Of a DNA stretch of 64,000 nucleotides, positions 8,301 to 18,099 are shown in pieces (positions within the stretch are counted from its first letter, which is position 1; every line of letters begins with the position of its first letter). The position numbers were made by a program, and so were the translations under genes. The notes below the pieces were generated by a model. It saw nothing but the letters and a program-made list of their open reading frames with translations, ran no database searches and was not told the DNA's origin. The stretch comes from Allochromatium tepidum (lineage in GTDB: Bacteria > Pseudomonadota > Gammaproteobacteria > Chromatiales > Chromatiaceae): contig NZ_AP024563.1 in NCBI RefSeq assembly GCF_018409545.1, positions 1,070,755 to 1,134,754 of the forward strand, in the 5' to 3' direction.

Positions 8301-8765
8301 ATGATCCATTTCACGCTCAATGGCGAGCCACAGGCGCTCGCGCTCGATCCGGACACGCCCCTGCTGTGGGTGTTGCGCGACCATCTCGGACTGACGGGTA
8401 CCAAGTACGGTTGCGGCGAGGGCGCGTGCGGCGCCTGTGTCGTGCGGCTCGACGGCGAGCCGGTCAAATCCTGCTCCACGCCGCTGTCGGCCGTCGCGGG
8501 GCGTTCGGTCCAGACCATCGAGGGACTGTCGCCCGATGGTCGTCATCCGCTTCAGCTGGCCTGGGTGCTGGAAGAGGTGCCTCAGTGCGGCTACTGCCAG
8601 TCGGGTCAGATCATGACGGCGGCGGCGCTGCTGGCCCGGCATCCGCGTCCGAGCGACGAACAGATCAATGCGGCCATGTCCGAGGTGTTGTGCCGCTGCG
8701 GCACCTACGGGCGCATCCGTCGCGCCATCCACCGGGCCGCCACGCCAGAGGTCCAGGGTGGCTGA
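8301..8765 (+). CDS. [2Fe-2S] subunit of a molybdenum hydroxylase (IorA-like)
   Basis: A 154-residue two-domain iron-sulfur protein of the xanthine oxidase family. The N-terminal plant-ferredoxin-type site (C-x4-C-x2-C in [12 protein letters not shown], plus a fourth Cys in VKSC) and the C-terminal helical site (QCGYCQSGQ and CRCG) are complete, giving two clusters that carry electrons from the molybdenum centre. Length is that of isoquinoline 1-oxidoreductase alpha subunits. It overlaps the GTG of the large subunit gene, so the subunits are coupled in translation. No FAD subunit is encoded, as expected for the two-subunit class, which passes electrons to a cytochrome or membrane acceptor. 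Substrate unknown, perhaps an aldehyde or N-heterocycle. Confidence 0.9.
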   Translation: MIHFTLNGEPQALALDPDTPLLWVLRDHLGLTGTKYGCGEGACGACVVRLDGEPVKSCSTPLSAVAGRSVQTIEGLSPDGRHPLQLAWVLEEVPQCGYCQSGQIMTAAALLARHPRPSDEQINAAMSEVLCRCGTYGRIRRAIHRAATPEVQGG

Positions 8766-10890
8766 TTCGGATTCGACGACAGGACTCACAAGGCGCGATC
8801 TGCTCAAGATCTTCGCCCTGAGCGGCGGCGGGCTGGCGCTCGGCTGGGTCTGGCCGGCGCGCGCCGAGACGAACGAGACGCCGGCCCCGAGCCGATTCGA
8901 ACCCAATGCCTGGGTCAATATCCATGCCGATGGCCGTATTCAGTTGCGTCTGGCGCGCTCGGAGATGGGCCAGGGGGTCATGACCGCGCTGGCGATGCTG
9001 CTGGCCGAGGAACTGGAGGTGGGACTCGATCAGATCCGGATCGAGCCGGCCCCCGTCGATCCGGTCTATGCCAACCGGCTGCTGGGCGAGCAGGCGACCG
9101 GGAGCGGAACCTCCACCCGCGACGGCTGGGAGACACTGCGCGAGGCCGGTGCCCTGGCGCGCACGCTCATGATCGCGGCCGCCGCCCGGACCTGGGGTGT
9201 GCCCGAGTCCGAATGCCGCGCGCGCCGGGCGCGGGTCCATCATGCCGACGGGGTGCGCAGTCTCGGCTATGGCGAGCTGGCGGCCGCGGCGGCAAATCTG
9301 CCGGTCCCGGCCTCGGTCGTACTCAAGGACAGGTCCGACTGGACCCTGATCGGCACCAGCCAGCCCCGGCTCGACACCCCGCTCAAGGTGCGCGGCGCGG
9401 CGCGCTTCGGACTCGACGTGCGGCTGCCGGGGATGCTCTATGCCGCGATCAGGCGCTGTCCGGTCATCGGCGCCGAGGTCAGCGCCTGGAGCGGCCGCGC
9501 CGCGCGCGAGGTGCCGGGTGTGATCGACGTGTTCGCGGTGCGTCACGGTATCGCGGTCGTGGCCGAGACCAGTTGGGCGGCCCTGGCCGGCCAAGCGCGT
9601 CTGGAGGTCGACTGCCGGCCCAGAGTCGATACGGCGGTGGCGACCGAGCGCCTGCATTCACGTCTGCGCATCGGTCTGAGCGGGCGTGCGCCCGTGGTGC
9701 TCAAGGAGGGCGACGTGAGCCGTGCCCTGGCCAAGGCCGCACTGGAGATCGAGTCGGTCTACGAGCTACCCTTCCAGCCCCATGCCTGCATGGAACCGAT
9801 GAACTGCACCGCCGACGTGCGCCCGGACGGTTGCGACATCCATGTACCGACCCAGTCGCAGTCGGCCACGCACGCGCTGGCACGGCGTCTCACCGGGCTA
9901 CCGGCCGAGCGCATTCGGGTGCACACCACCTTTCTCGGCGGCGGACACGGGCGTCGGCGCGAGCAGGATTTCGTGCATGACGCCGTCGAACTCTCACAAC
10001 GGCTCGGGCAGCCGGTGCAGGTGATCTGGACGCGCGCCGATGATTTCCAGCACGACTACTACCGGCCCATGACGCTGCACCGGCTGCGCGGCGGACTCGA
10101 CGCGGCCGGCGAACCCGTAGCCTGGTTCCATCGCGTGGTGGGTCCGTCGGTGCTCGCGCGGCGCGATCCGGGGCGCATCCGCGACGGCATCGATCCGCTC
10201 ATGATCGACGGGGCGACGAGTCTGCCCTATGGGTTCGCGCATCGGCGGCTGGAGTACCGTCGCGCCGACACGCCGGTCCCGATCGGGCTGTGGCGCGGCG
10301 ATGGTCATTCGCACAATGCCTTCGCGACCGAGTGCTTTCTCGACGAACTGGCGCGCGCGGGCGGGCACGATCCATTGGAACTGCGCCGCCGACTGCTGGC
10401 CGGGAGTCCGGCGCATCTGGCGCTGCTCGACCGGCTCGCCGAGCATTGGGCCGCGCCCGTGCCCGAGGGCTGCGGACGGGGTCTGGCTTTGGTCGAGGCC
10501 GCCGGCAGCCGGCTGGCCCTGCTGGCCGAGGTCGCGGTCGAGGAGGGGAGGGTACGGGCGCGGCGCTTCGTCGCCGTGCTGGACTGCGGTCAGGTGGTCA
10601 ATCCGGATGCCGTGCTGGCGCAGATCGAGAGCGGGATCGTCTTCGGGCTGACCGCGACCCTCAAGGGCGCCATCACCTTCAGCGATGGCCGGGTCGAGCA
10701 GACCGGCTTCGGCGACTATCCGCTGTTGCGCTTCGACGAGATGCCCCAGGTCGAGTCGATCCTGATCGACAGCGACGCTCCGCCCGGCGGGGTCAGCCCC
10801 ATCGCCACGCCGGCCGTAGCCCCGGCCGTGGCCAACGCGCTCCTGGCGCTGCTCGGACGTCCGTTCAGAAGCCTGCCGATCCGACTCTAA
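8758..10890 (+). CDS. Molybdopterin-binding subunit of a molybdenum hydroxylase (IorB-like)
   Basis: A 710-residue catalytic subunit of the xanthine dehydrogenase / isoquinoline oxidoreductase family. Starting at GTG 8758 gives a twin-arginine leader (TRRDLLK at residues 11-17, hydrophobic stretch, then ARA), so the folded enzyme is probably exported to the periplasm with its partner. Family landmarks include MGQGVMTAL, the [13 protein letters not shown] region and [13 protein letters not shown]. Near the C-terminus, where relatives usually carry a GVGE motif with the catalytic glutamate, this protein reads [18 protein letters not shown], so that Glu seems absent. An upstream in-frame start would lie inside the small-subunit gene and destroy the leader. 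The stop codon overlaps the convergent sufE-like stop. Confidence 0.85.
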   Translation: MADSDSTTGLTRRDLLKIFALSGGGLALGWVWPARAETNETPAPSRFEPNAWVNIHADGRIQLRLARSEMGQGVMTALAMLLAEELEVGLDQIRIEPAPVDPVYANRLLGEQATGSGTSTRDGWETLREAGALARTLMIAAAARTWGVPESECRARRARVHHADGVRSLGYGELAAAAANLPVPASVVLKDRSDWTLIGTSQPRLDTPLKVRGAARFGLDVRLPGMLYAAIRRCPVIGAEVSAWSGRAAREVPGVIDVFAVRHGIAVVAETSWAALAGQARLEVDCRPRVDTAVATERLHSRLRIGLSGRAPVVLKEGDVSRALAKAALEIESVYELPFQPHACMEPMNCTADVRPDGCDIHVPTQSQSATHALARRLTGLPAERIRVHTTFLGGGHGRRREQDFVHDAVELSQRLGQPVQVIWTRADDFQHDYYRPMTLHRLRGGLDAAGEPVAWFHRVVGPSVLARRDPGRIRDGIDPLMIDGATSLPYGFAHRRLEYRRADTPVPIGLWRGDGHSHNAFATECFLDELARAGGHDPLELRRRLLAGSPAHLALLDRLAEHWAAPVPEGCGRGLALVEAAGSRLALLAEVAVEEGRVRARRFVAVLDCGQVVNPDAVLAQIESGIVFGLTATLKGAITFSDGRVEQTGFGDYPLLRFDEMPQVESILIDSDAPPGGVSPIATPAVAPAVANALLALLGRPFRSLPIRL

Positions 10891-11306
10891 ACCGCCAGCA
10901 AGCGCGCCTGTGCCTTCATCTTATTGACGATGGCATAGACGCCGACATGCCGGTTGGGACTCAGATGCTCTTCGAGTTGCAGTGCCTGGAACAGCGCATC
11001 GACGTCGAGCGACTCGATCTCGTCCGGCGTCTTGTCGGAGAACAGCCCGACCAGCAGCGCGACCACGCCCTTGATGATGGCCGTGTCGCAGTCGCCCCAG
11101 TAGGCCAGCCGCCCGGAGCGTTCCGGATGCGGATGAGCGGCCACGTGCACCAGACTCATGCACTCGACGACGCGATTGGCGTCGGTCTTGTGCGCGCCCG
11201 GCATGGGCGCCAGGCGCTCGCCGAGTTCGACCAGATATTGATAGCGCGACTCCCAGTCGCCCAGCAGCTCGAAGTTCTCGACGATCTCGCCGATGTCCGA
11301 ATCCAT
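10887..11306 (-). CDS. sufE: SufE-family cysteine desulfurase activator
   Basis: About 139 residues. SufE proteins accept persulfide sulfur from the cysteine desulfurase SufS and pass it to the Fe-S scaffold. The opening IGEIVENFELLGDWESRYQY is typical, and the acceptor cysteine is present in VVECMSLVH, where relatives have a G-C-Q-S context; that context is altered but the Cys remains. I start at the ATG giving MDSDIG; a GTG four codons upstream (11318) is also possible. The stop overlaps that of the molybdenum-hydroxylase gene coming from the other side. It follows a HesB/IscA-type gene, forming a small Fe-S assembly unit away from any SufS gene. Confidence 0.88.
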   Translation of the reverse strand: MDSDIGEIVENFELLGDWESRYQYLVELGERLAPMPGAHKTDANRVVECMSLVHVAAHPHPERSGRLAYWGDCDTAIIKGVVALLVGLFSDKTPDEIESLDVDALFQALQLEEHLSPNRHVGVYAIVNKMKAQARLLAV

Positions 11307-11324
11307 GCCGGAGACCACGCGCGA

Positions 11325-11651
11325 CTAGACCCGGAAGGACTCACCGCAACCGCAGTGATCCTTGGCGTTGGGATTGTGGAACTCGAAGCCCTGGTTGAGC
11401 AGATTGGTCTTGACGAAGTCGATCTCCAGTCCGTCGAGCCGGCTCAGGTTCGTCTCGTCGACCACGATCTTGACGCCGTGGCTCTCGAACACCCGGTCGT
11501 CGGCGCCGAGTTCGTCGGCATAGTCGACCGCATAGGTGAAGCCGCTGCATCCGCTCTTCTTGGTGGCGACGCGCAGACCCAGTCCATGCCCGCGTCGTTC
11601 GAGCTGGCCGGCGACGTGTCGCGCCGCCGCTTCGGTCAGGGTGACTGTCAT
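11325..11651 (-). CDS. HesB/IscA-family Fe-S cluster carrier
   Basis: A 108-residue A-type carrier protein that holds and delivers Fe-S clusters. The three conserved cysteines are present: Cys35 (SGCSGF) and Cys100/Cys102 (CGCGESF). I begin at MTVTLTEAAA; the frame extends 23 codons upstream but those residues do not resemble the family. It could be SufA, IscA or ErpA by sequence; pairing with a SufE gene 18 bases downstream favours a SUF-like role. Clusters made here may also supply the neighbouring molybdenum hydroxylase, which needs two [2Fe-2S] centres (inference). Confidence 0.88.
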   Translation of the reverse strand: MTVTLTEAAARHVAGQLERRGHGLGLRVATKKSGCSGFTYAVDYADELGADDRVFESHGVKIVVDETNLSRLDGLEIDFVKTNLLNQGFEFHNPNAKDHCGCGESFRV

Positions 11652-11789
11652 GTTCTGTCCTCGTGCAAAATCAGTGTCGTCGATGGGGCTGAATCTGTAC
11701 CCGGCGCCGGACTTTTTCAAGGTTGAACCGCGTCCGGGCTACGGGTATCGTCCCGGCCATCGTTCTCGCCCTCGCTACCCAGGCCCGCC

Positions 11790-14027
11790 TTGCGCTCCGA
11801 TTCTCTCGTTCATGCCGCCTCGAACCCGTTCACCAGTGCCATCCGGGTGCCGATCGCGCTGGGTGTGCTGGACACGGCACTCCGTCTGAACCGGCTCCAG
11901 ACTCCAGCCGGTTCGTCGACGCGACCGCCGGACCCGACGACCAGCCCCGAGTTCATGCCGCTGGCGCGCCGGGTGCTCGCCGACGGCCGGCCGGTGCGCC
12001 GGAGCATCGTGCTCGATGATGCCGGACGCGCGCATCGGCTCGACCTGATCCTGACGCCCATGCTCGGCCCAGCGGGCGAGACGACCGGCGTCTTCGTCTG
12101 TGCACTCGATCTCACCGAGACGCTGCACGTCGAGCAGGCGCTGCGCGAGAGCGAGACCCAGTTCCGGCTCATGTTCGACCTGGCGACGGTCGGCATGGCG
12201 GTCATAGATCCGAGCACCCGCCGCGTGTTGCGGGTCAACCAGCGTCTGTGCCGCATCCTCGGCTACGAGGCTGGGGAACTGCTCGGGATGTCGTTCCAGG
12301 ATCTCACCCATCCGGAGGACCGCCGGCACGACCGGCGGCGCTTCCGGCGCGCGGCGCTGCGACTGGACACCGATTATTTCACCGAGAAACGCTATGTACG
12401 CAAGGACGGTACCGTGGTCTGGGCGCTGGTGAACGCGACCTTCATCCGCGACGCGAACGGCGATCCGGTGCGCTCCGTGGCCGCCATCATCGACATCACC
12501 GACCGGCGCGAGGCCGAGACCCGGGCGCGCGATCTGGCCGCCGTGGTCGAGTCCTCGTCGGACTTCATCGGTATCGCCGGACTCGACCGGCGCGGACTCT
12601 ATCTCAATCCGGCCGGGCGCTCGCTGGTCGGTCTCGATGCGGAACGGGACATCACCGAGATCCGGATCGAGGATTTCTTCATGCCCGAGGATCTGGAGCG
12701 GCTGCGCCAGTCCATCCTGCCGGCGGTGGAGGCGACCGGCCGCTGGGCCGGGGAGTTCCGCTTCCGCCATTTCGTCACCGGCGAGCCGATCGACGTCTTC
12801 TACGACGCGCTGCGCATCGACGATCCCAACACCGGGCGTCCGCTGCACTATGCCACGGTGACGCGCGACATCCGCACCGAGAAGGCCGCCGAGCAGGCGT
12901 TGCGCGAGGCCGACCGGCGCAAGGACGAGTTCCTGGCCGTGCTCGGGCACGAGTTACGCAATCCCATGGCGCCGATCCGCCATGCCGTCGAGATCCTGCG
13001 CGCGCTGGGCGTCGATGGCGACCCCCGGATCCGCTGGGCGATCGAGGTGCTCGACCGCCAGACGGCGCACATGGGCCGGTTGCTCGACGATCTGCTCGAT
13101 GTGTCGCGGATCGTGCAGGGGCGCATCGAGCTGGAGCCGGTCGAACTGGGGGTGCGCGAACTGGTCCGGCAGGCCGCCGATGGGGTGCGCGCGCTCATGG
13201 AGGAGCATCGGCACAGATTCGTCTGTCGGCTGCCCGCACCCGAGTGGCGTGTCCTGGGCGATCCGGTGCGCCTCTCGCAGATCCTGCTCAACATCCTGGT
13301 CAATGCCGCCAACTACACCCCGCCCGGCGGCGAGATCCGCATCGAGTCCCGGATCGAGGGCGAGTCGGTGCTGATCCAGGTACGCGACAACGGTCAGGGG
13401 ATGACGGCCGAACAGCTCGATTCGCTGTTCGGGCTCTTCACGCGCGGGCCGCATGCGTGCGATGCCGACAACGGCGGTCTGGGGCTGGGGCTGGCCATCG
13501 CGCGTCGGCTCGCCGAGCTGCATGGCGGTCGGCTGGAGGCGCGCAGTGAGGGCCTGGGGCGCGGCACCGAGCTCTGTCTGCGGCTGCCGATCCTCACCGA
13601 TGCGCGGCCTTCGAGCCCGAACGAGCCTCCGGATCGTCCAGCCGTTCCGCCGGTGGGCGAGAAACCGCGCGTCCTGGTGGTGGACGACGATCCGGACGTG
13701 GTCGACGCCCTGGCGATGCTGCTGGAGATCCTGGGCTATCCGGTCGACGTCGCCCGTTCCGGTCCGCAAGCCCTGGAGTTGGTGCGGCGTCAGTGTCCGC
13801 GTCTGGCCCTGCTCGACATCGGCATCCCCGGCATGGACGGGCTGGAGATCGCGCGGCGTCTGCGTGCTGACTATCCCGATCCCAAGCGTTTGAAGCTGGT
13901 CGCGTTGACCGGACTCGGCCACGAGCAGGCCCGCGAACGTTCGCTGGCCGCCGGCTTCGACGAGCATCTGGTCAAGCCGCTCGGGCGTCAGGCGCTACTG
14001 GCGCTGTTGGAATCCTTGGGGCGATGA
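11790..14027 (+). CDS. Hybrid sensor histidine kinase with PAS repeats and a receiver domain
   Basis: A 745-residue soluble hybrid kinase with no membrane segment. A degenerate PAS-like segment (about 20-115) is followed by two clear PAS domains (about 127-235 and 250-375), HisKA with the phosphoacceptor His387 (GHELRNPM), an HATPase domain with N-box ([12 protein letters not shown]), G1 (DNGQGM) and G2 (GGLGLGLAI) boxes, and a C-terminal receiver with Asp676 ([11 protein letters not shown]). It therefore senses a cytoplasmic cue and passes phosphate to its own receiver and then to an unknown partner; no separate response regulator is adjacent. The downstream amidotransferase gene follows after 21 bases and may be co-transcribed. 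A start further downstream would cut into the first PAS. Confidence 0.9.
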   Translation: MRSDSLVHAASNPFTSAIRVPIALGVLDTALRLNRLQTPAGSSTRPPDPTTSPEFMPLARRVLADGRPVRRSIVLDDAGRAHRLDLILTPMLGPAGETTGVFVCALDLTETLHVEQALRESETQFRLMFDLATVGMAVIDPSTRRVLRVNQRLCRILGYEAGELLGMSFQDLTHPEDRRHDRRRFRRAALRLDTDYFTEKRYVRKDGTVVWALVNATFIRDANGDPVRSVAAIIDITDRREAETRARDLAAVVESSSDFIGIAGLDRRGLYLNPAGRSLVGLDAERDITEIRIEDFFMPEDLERLRQSILPAVEATGRWAGEFRFRHFVTGEPIDVFYDALRIDDPNTGRPLHYATVTRDIRTEKAAEQALREADRRKDEFLAVLGHELRNPMAPIRHAVEILRALGVDGDPRIRWAIEVLDRQTAHMGRLLDDLLDVSRIVQGRIELEPVELGVRELVRQAADGVRALMEEHRHRFVCRLPAPEWRVLGDPVRLSQILLNILVNAANYTPPGGEIRIESRIEGESVLIQVRDNGQGMTAEQLDSLFGLFTRGPHACDADNGGLGLGLAIARRLAELHGGRLEARSEGLGRGTELCLRLPILTDARPSSPNEPPDRPAVPPVGEKPRVLVVDDDPDVVDALAMLLEILGYPVDVARSGPQALELVRRQCPRLALLDIGIPGMDGLEIARRLRADYPDPKRLKLVALTGLGHEQARERSLAAGFDEHLVKPLGRQALLALLESLGR

Positions 14028-14048
14028 ATAGAGCAATGGAGCAGACGG

Positions 14049-14759
14049 ATGAAGACAGCGGTCGCGATTCGACACATGGCGTTTGAAGACCTGGGGTCTT
14101 TCGCTTCGGTATTGGACCGGCGCGGCTGGGCTCTGCGCTATCTGGAGGCCGGCGTCGACCGGCTCGACGACATCGATCCGGTTGAGCCGGACCTGCTGGT
14201 CGTGCTGGGCGGGCCGATCGGTGCCTACGAAGAGGCGAGCTATCCGTTCATCCGCGATGAGCTGCGCATCCTGGAGAGGCGCTTGCAGGCCGATCGCCCG
14301 ACGCTCGGGATCTGTCTGGGCGCGCAGATGATGGCGCGGGCGCTCGGGGCGCGTGTCTATCCGGGACCGTGCAAAGAGATCGGCTGGACACCGCTGTGTC
14401 TGTCGCCGGAGGGACAGGTCTCGCCGCCGGCGCACCTCGATGGCGCCCTGACCTCGATGCTGCACTGGCACGGCGACACCTTCGATCTGCCACACGGTGC
14501 CACGCGACTGGCCTCCACCGACCTGTATCCCAACCAAGCCTTCTCCTGGGGACGCTCGGCGCTCGCGCTCCAGTGTCACCCCGAAGTCCGTGCCGACCGG
14601 CTCGAACACTGGCTGATCGGTCATGCCGCCGAGCTGGCCGCTGCGGGGATTTCGATCCCGGACTTGCGCGCCGAGAGTGCACGTCTGGCGCCGACCCTGG
14701 AGCAACAGGGGCGGCGCTTCTTCGACGCCTGGCTCACGACGATCGATACGCGCCCATGA
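14049..14759 (+). CDS. Class I glutamine amidotransferase domain protein
   Basis: A 236-residue stand-alone class I glutamine amidotransferase (GuaA-N-like). The catalytic triad is visible: Cys89 in GICLGAQ, His177 and Glu179 in QCHPE. Such proteins hydrolyse glutamine and pass ammonia, or hydrolyse gamma-glutamyl compounds; the substrate is unknown. It is not the class II (N-terminal nucleophile) EgtC of the ergothioneine pathway although egtB is nearby. The ATG is preceded by a GGAG site. It follows the hybrid kinase closely on the same strand and converges on the Lon-N gene, with nine bases between them. Confidence 0.87.
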   Translation: MKTAVAIRHMAFEDLGSFASVLDRRGWALRYLEAGVDRLDDIDPVEPDLLVVLGGPIGAYEEASYPFIRDELRILERRLQADRPTLGICLGAQMMARALGARVYPGPCKEIGWTPLCLSPEGQVSPPAHLDGALTSMLHWHGDTFDLPHGATRLASTDLYPNQAFSWGRSALALQCHPEVRADRLEHWLIGHAAELAAAGISIPDLRAESARLAPTLEQQGRRFFDAWLTTIDTRP

Positions 14760-14768
14760 TGTACGCCA

Positions 14769-15434
14769 TCAATGCCGATGCTCGGCCACCCGCATACTGG
14801 AGGCCGAGGCCATGTCGAGCAGCCCGCGCATCAGGACCGCACGCTCGGTCGTCGGCAGGGTTTCGATCAACGCCTGTTTGTCCTCGGGACTGAGCGGCAG
14901 GTGGGCGCACAGCAGATTGGTCAGCTCCTGATCGGCCAGCTTCTCGATGTCGTCCCAGGGGATCTCGACGCCATGCAATTGGCAATAGGTCTTGAGCGAG
15001 CCGAGAAAGCCGGGGCGATCCGAGATACGCTGCTCGTCACCGTGATAGTCGGCGGCGAAACGCTCCCAATCCACCCGCGCGCGCCGATAGCCGTTGTGCT
15101 CCTCGATCTCGCGCGTCACCTGGAAACGGCACACCCCGGTCAGCACCAGGATGATGCGCCCGTCCGGCGTCTCGCTGTAGGAGGTGATGCGCCCGGCGCA
15201 ACCGACGCGATGGATCTCGGGCGTCTCGTCCATCAGGGTTTCGCTGGTCGGCTGGATCATGCCGATCAGATGATTGGAGGCCAGCGCATCGGCGACCAGG
15301 CTCAGATAACGCGGCTCGAAGATATTGAGCGGCAGTTGCACGCCCGGCATCACCACCGCCCCGGCGAGCGGAAACAGCGGCAGGGCAGGCGGCAGGTCGG
15401 AGAACTTGGGGAAGAACGGGGTACGAGTCATCAA
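14769..15434 (-). CDS. Lon N-terminal (substrate-binding) domain protein
   Basis: A 221-residue protein consisting only of the domain found at the N-terminus of Lon protease, with no AAA or Ser-Lys protease part. The opening contains the family features LPLFPLAGAVVMPGVQLPL and FEPRYLSLV, then GCAGRI. These stand-alone proteins are widespread; a role in recognising unfolded proteins is supposed but unproven. It is monocistronic, with its start back-to-back with egtB about 200 bases away. The C-terminal helical part is typical in length. Confidence 0.9.
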   Translation of the reverse strand: MMTRTPFFPKFSDLPPALPLFPLAGAVVMPGVQLPLNIFEPRYLSLVADALASNHLIGMIQPTSETLMDETPEIHRVGCAGRITSYSETPDGRIILVLTGVCRFQVTREIEEHNGYRRARVDWERFAADYHGDEQRISDRPGFLGSLKTYCQLHGVEIPWDDIEKLADQELTNLLCAHLPLSPEDKQALIETLPTTERAVLMRGLLDMASASSMRVAEHRH

Positions 15435-15640
15435 TGAAGGCTCCAGTCGAACCGCGCGATGAATCCTGAATTCCGATGGAGGTGAAAATACCCTTTTTCA
15501 CGCCGGACCTGTCCTGAAATGGGGTATCACCCCCGAATCACCAGTCTTCCACTGTCGCGAACCTGGAAATCCCCGCGTCCGACCGCACCTTCCCGACCGA
15601 CGGCCCCACGCGGGCGCCATCCATCGATCACGAGGGAATC

Positions 15641-16933
15641 ATGTCGGATACATCAGCCACTCAGGACCGGATCGACGCCGCGCGCGCGGCACTCGCCGAG
15701 CAGTACCCTCGGGTGCGCCGTTTCTCGGAACGACTCTGCGAGCCGTTGGCGATCGAGGACTACGGCTTGCAGACCGTGGTCGAGGCCAGCCCGCCCAAAT
15801 GGCATCTGGCCCATGTCTCCTGGTTCTACGAGACCTTTCTGTTGCGCCCCTTCCTGCCGGGCTATCAGGTCTTCCATCCGCGTTTCGAGTATCTGTTCAA
15901 CAGCTATTACGAGCAGACCGGCACCGGTTTCTGGCCGCGTCACGAACGCGGTCTGCTCGCGCGTCCGACGGTGGCCGAGGTCTATGACTACCGGCGGCAT
16001 GTCGATGCGGCCATGACGCGCCTGATCGCCGAGTGTCCCGCCGCCGACCGGCCGACCGTCGAGCAGCGTCTGCGTATCGGACTCAACCACGAGCAGCAGC
16101 ATCAGGAATTGCTCGTCACCGACATCAAGCATCATTTCGCCCACAATCCGCTGCGTCCGGCCTATCGCGCCGATCTGCCCACCACCACGCCGAGCACGCC
16201 CGCGCCGCTCCAGTGGCTCGACTTCGAGGGCGGTCTGATCGAGGTCGGCGCCGAGGGCGAGGGTTTCCACTACGACAACGAGGCGCCGCGCCATCGTGTC
16301 TTCGTCGCGCCCTTCAAGCTCGCCGACCGGCCCGTGACCAACGGCGAATTCCTGGAGTTCATCCGGGACGGCGGCTACCAAAACACCGGACTCTGGCTCT
16401 CGGACGGCTGGGCGACGGTCAAGCAACAGGGCTGGCGCGCGCCGCTCTATTGGGATGAACGCGACGGTGAGTGGTCGCTGATGACGTTGTCCGGAATGCG
16501 TCCGCTCGATCCGGCCGAGCCGGTCTGTCATGTCAGCTATTACGAGGCCGACGCCTATGCGACCTGGGCCGGCAAGCGTCTGCCGACCGAGTTCGAGTGG
16601 GAGCACGCCGCGCAGGGTCAGCCGATCGCCGGCCATTTCGTCGACGACGGTTGGCTGCATCCGCGTCCGGCCCCACGCGGCGAGGGGCTGAAGCAGCTCT
16701 TCGGCGACGTCTGGGAGTGGACCGGCTCGGCCTATCTGCCCTATCCGGGCTATCGTGCCGCGCCGGGCGCGCTCGGCGAGTACAACGGCAAGTTCATGTG
16801 CAACCGGATGGTGCTGCGCGGCGGCTCCTGCGCGACCTCGCGCGATCATGTCCGCTCGACCTATCGCAACTTCTTCTATCCCCACGAACGCTGGCAGTTC
16901 ATGGGCTTCCGGCTGGCGGAGGTGGGCGCATGA
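15641..16933 (+). CDS. egtB: Ergothioneine biosynthesis protein EgtB (hercynine sulfoxide synthase)
   Basis: A 430-residue non-haem iron enzyme that joins oxygen-activated sulfur from cysteine or gamma-glutamylcysteine to hercynine. The N-terminal DinB-like domain supplies the iron ligands: a His in KWHLAH (near residue 55) and H150/H154 in HEQQHQE. The C-terminal half is an FGE-sulfatase fold with FADRPVTNGEF-like and LRGGSCATSRDHVRSTYRNFF motifs diagnostic of EgtB. The stop overlaps the egtD ATG (ATGA), so the two are coupled. No egtC or egtE gene is in the window; sulfur donor specificity cannot be decided by eye. Confidence 0.93.
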   Translation: MSDTSATQDRIDAARAALAEQYPRVRRFSERLCEPLAIEDYGLQTVVEASPPKWHLAHVSWFYETFLLRPFLPGYQVFHPRFEYLFNSYYEQTGTGFWPRHERGLLARPTVAEVYDYRRHVDAAMTRLIAECPAADRPTVEQRLRIGLNHEQQHQELLVTDIKHHFAHNPLRPAYRADLPTTTPSTPAPLQWLDFEGGLIEVGAEGEGFHYDNEAPRHRVFVAPFKLADRPVTNGEFLEFIRDGGYQNTGLWLSDGWATVKQQGWRAPLYWDERDGEWSLMTLSGMRPLDPAEPVCHVSYYEADAYATWAGKRLPTEFEWEHAAQGQPIAGHFVDDGWLHPRPAPRGEGLKQLFGDVWEWTGSAYLPYPGYRAAPGALGEYNGKFMCNRMVLRGGSCATSRDHVRSTYRNFFYPHERWQFMGFRLAEVGA

Positions 16934-17961
16934 GACTGGACACGGCGATTTCACAGGCTTCACAGATGACACCTGGACACATCGGACCGGGCGGGCGCGT
17001 CGAGTCGCGCATCCGCTTCTTCGACTTCCACCCGACCACGGCCGACGTGCGCGCCGAGGTTCTGGACGGTCTGAGCCGGCCGCGCAAGCGGTTGCCGCCC
17101 AAGCTGTTCTACGATCAGCACGGCTCGCAGCTGTTCGATGCCATCACCGAGCTGCCCGAGTACTACCCGACCCGCACCGAGATCCAAATCCTGCGCGAGC
17201 ATGGCGCAGCCATGGCCGACCGGCTCGGGCGCGGCTCGGTACTCATCGAGCTGGGCAGCGGCAGCAGTCTCAAGATCCAGACCCTACTCGCGGCGCTCCA
17301 GCCCAGGGTCTACATCCCGGTCGACATCTCCAAGGCCCATCTGCTCGAATCGGCCCAGGCGCTCGCCGAGCGCTTCCCGGAGCTGTCGATCCGCGCCGCC
17401 TGCGCCGATTATTCCGGCCCCTTCGAGCTGCCGCTGGAATCGGACTGGCGCGATCTGACCGCCTTCTTCCCCGGATCGAGCATCGGCAACTTCGATCCGG
17501 ATGAGGCGCGCGCCTTCCTCAAACGGGTGGCGCGCGTGCTGGGGCCGGGCGGACGCCTGCTGATCGGGGTGGATCTCAAGAAGGAGCGCGCGGTGCTGGA
17601 CGCGGCCTACAACGACGCCCAGGGCGTGACGGCGGCCTTCAATCTCAATCTGCTCACCCGGCTCAACCGCGAGCTGGGCGCCGATTTCGAGGTCGACGCC
17701 TTCCGCCATCGCGCCTTCTACGATGAGGAAGCCGGCCGCATCGAGATGCATCTGGTCAGCCGCGGCAATCAGCGTGTGCGCGTGGCCGGGCAGGTGTTCG
17801 ACTTCCGGCTCGGCGAGACCATCCATACCGAGAACTCCTACAAATACGGCATCGAGGACTTCCGGCGACTGGCGCGCTCGGCGGGCTTCGTCTCCGAGCA
17901 GGTGTGGACCGACGCCGACGACCTGTTCAGCGTCCACTGTCTGATCGTGGAGGAGGCCTGA
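16930..17961 (+). CDS. egtD: L-histidine N(alpha)-methyltransferase EgtD
   Basis: A 343-residue SAM-dependent enzyme that trimethylates histidine to hercynine, the first committed step to ergothioneine. The SAM site is seen in LIELGSGSSLKIQ; LPEYYPTRTE and FFPGSSIGNF are hallmark segments of the family, and HTENSYKYGIEDF near the C-terminus belongs to histidine binding. The start chosen overlaps the egtB stop by four bases; the frame upstream lies inside egtB. With EgtB it can make the sulfoxide precursor of ergothioneine, a thiol antioxidant, so a PLP lyase must be encoded elsewhere. Confidence 0.93.
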   Translation: MRLDTAISQASQMTPGHIGPGGRVESRIRFFDFHPTTADVRAEVLDGLSRPRKRLPPKLFYDQHGSQLFDAITELPEYYPTRTEIQILREHGAAMADRLGRGSVLIELGSGSSLKIQTLLAALQPRVYIPVDISKAHLLESAQALAERFPELSIRAACADYSGPFELPLESDWRDLTAFFPGSSIGNFDPDEARAFLKRVARVLGPGGRLLIGVDLKKERAVLDAAYNDAQGVTAAFNLNLLTRLNRELGADFEVDAFRHRAFYDEEAGRIEMHLVSRGNQRVRVAGQVFDFRLGETIHTENSYKYGIEDFRRLARSAGFVSEQVWTDADDLFSVHCLIVEEA

Positions 17962-18099
17962 TCTCATTCACAGGGCACACGACGGCCTGGCGTTCATCTG
18001 CGCTTCGGAGGCGACGGCCGTTTTCATCGTTTCCAGCGGACCTGATACCATCGCGTCTTCGATGGTTTTCCAACGGCCACTGGTGTGGGAGCGAGCGCC

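Noticed and set aside
6060-8918. 952-codon open frame on the minus strand
   Set aside because: It lies antisense to the HD-GYP sensor and part of the [2Fe-2S] subunit gene; composition is that of a reversed coding strand and no family features are visible.
12248-13549. 433-codon open frame inside the hybrid kinase gene
   Set aside because: Out-of-frame shadow of the PAS-HisKA-HATPase region, which is fully intact in the main frame.
14049-14759. Glutamine amidotransferase as EgtC of the ergothioneine pathway
   Set aside because: EgtC is a class II enzyme with an N-terminal Cys nucleophile; this protein is a class I enzyme with an internal Cys and a His/Glu pair, and is separated from egtB by a gene on the other strand.
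15641-16933. EgtB as part of the SUMF1/VWA system
   Set aside because: It shares the FGE fold but has the iron-binding DinB domain and diagnostic EgtB motifs, and is coupled to egtD.
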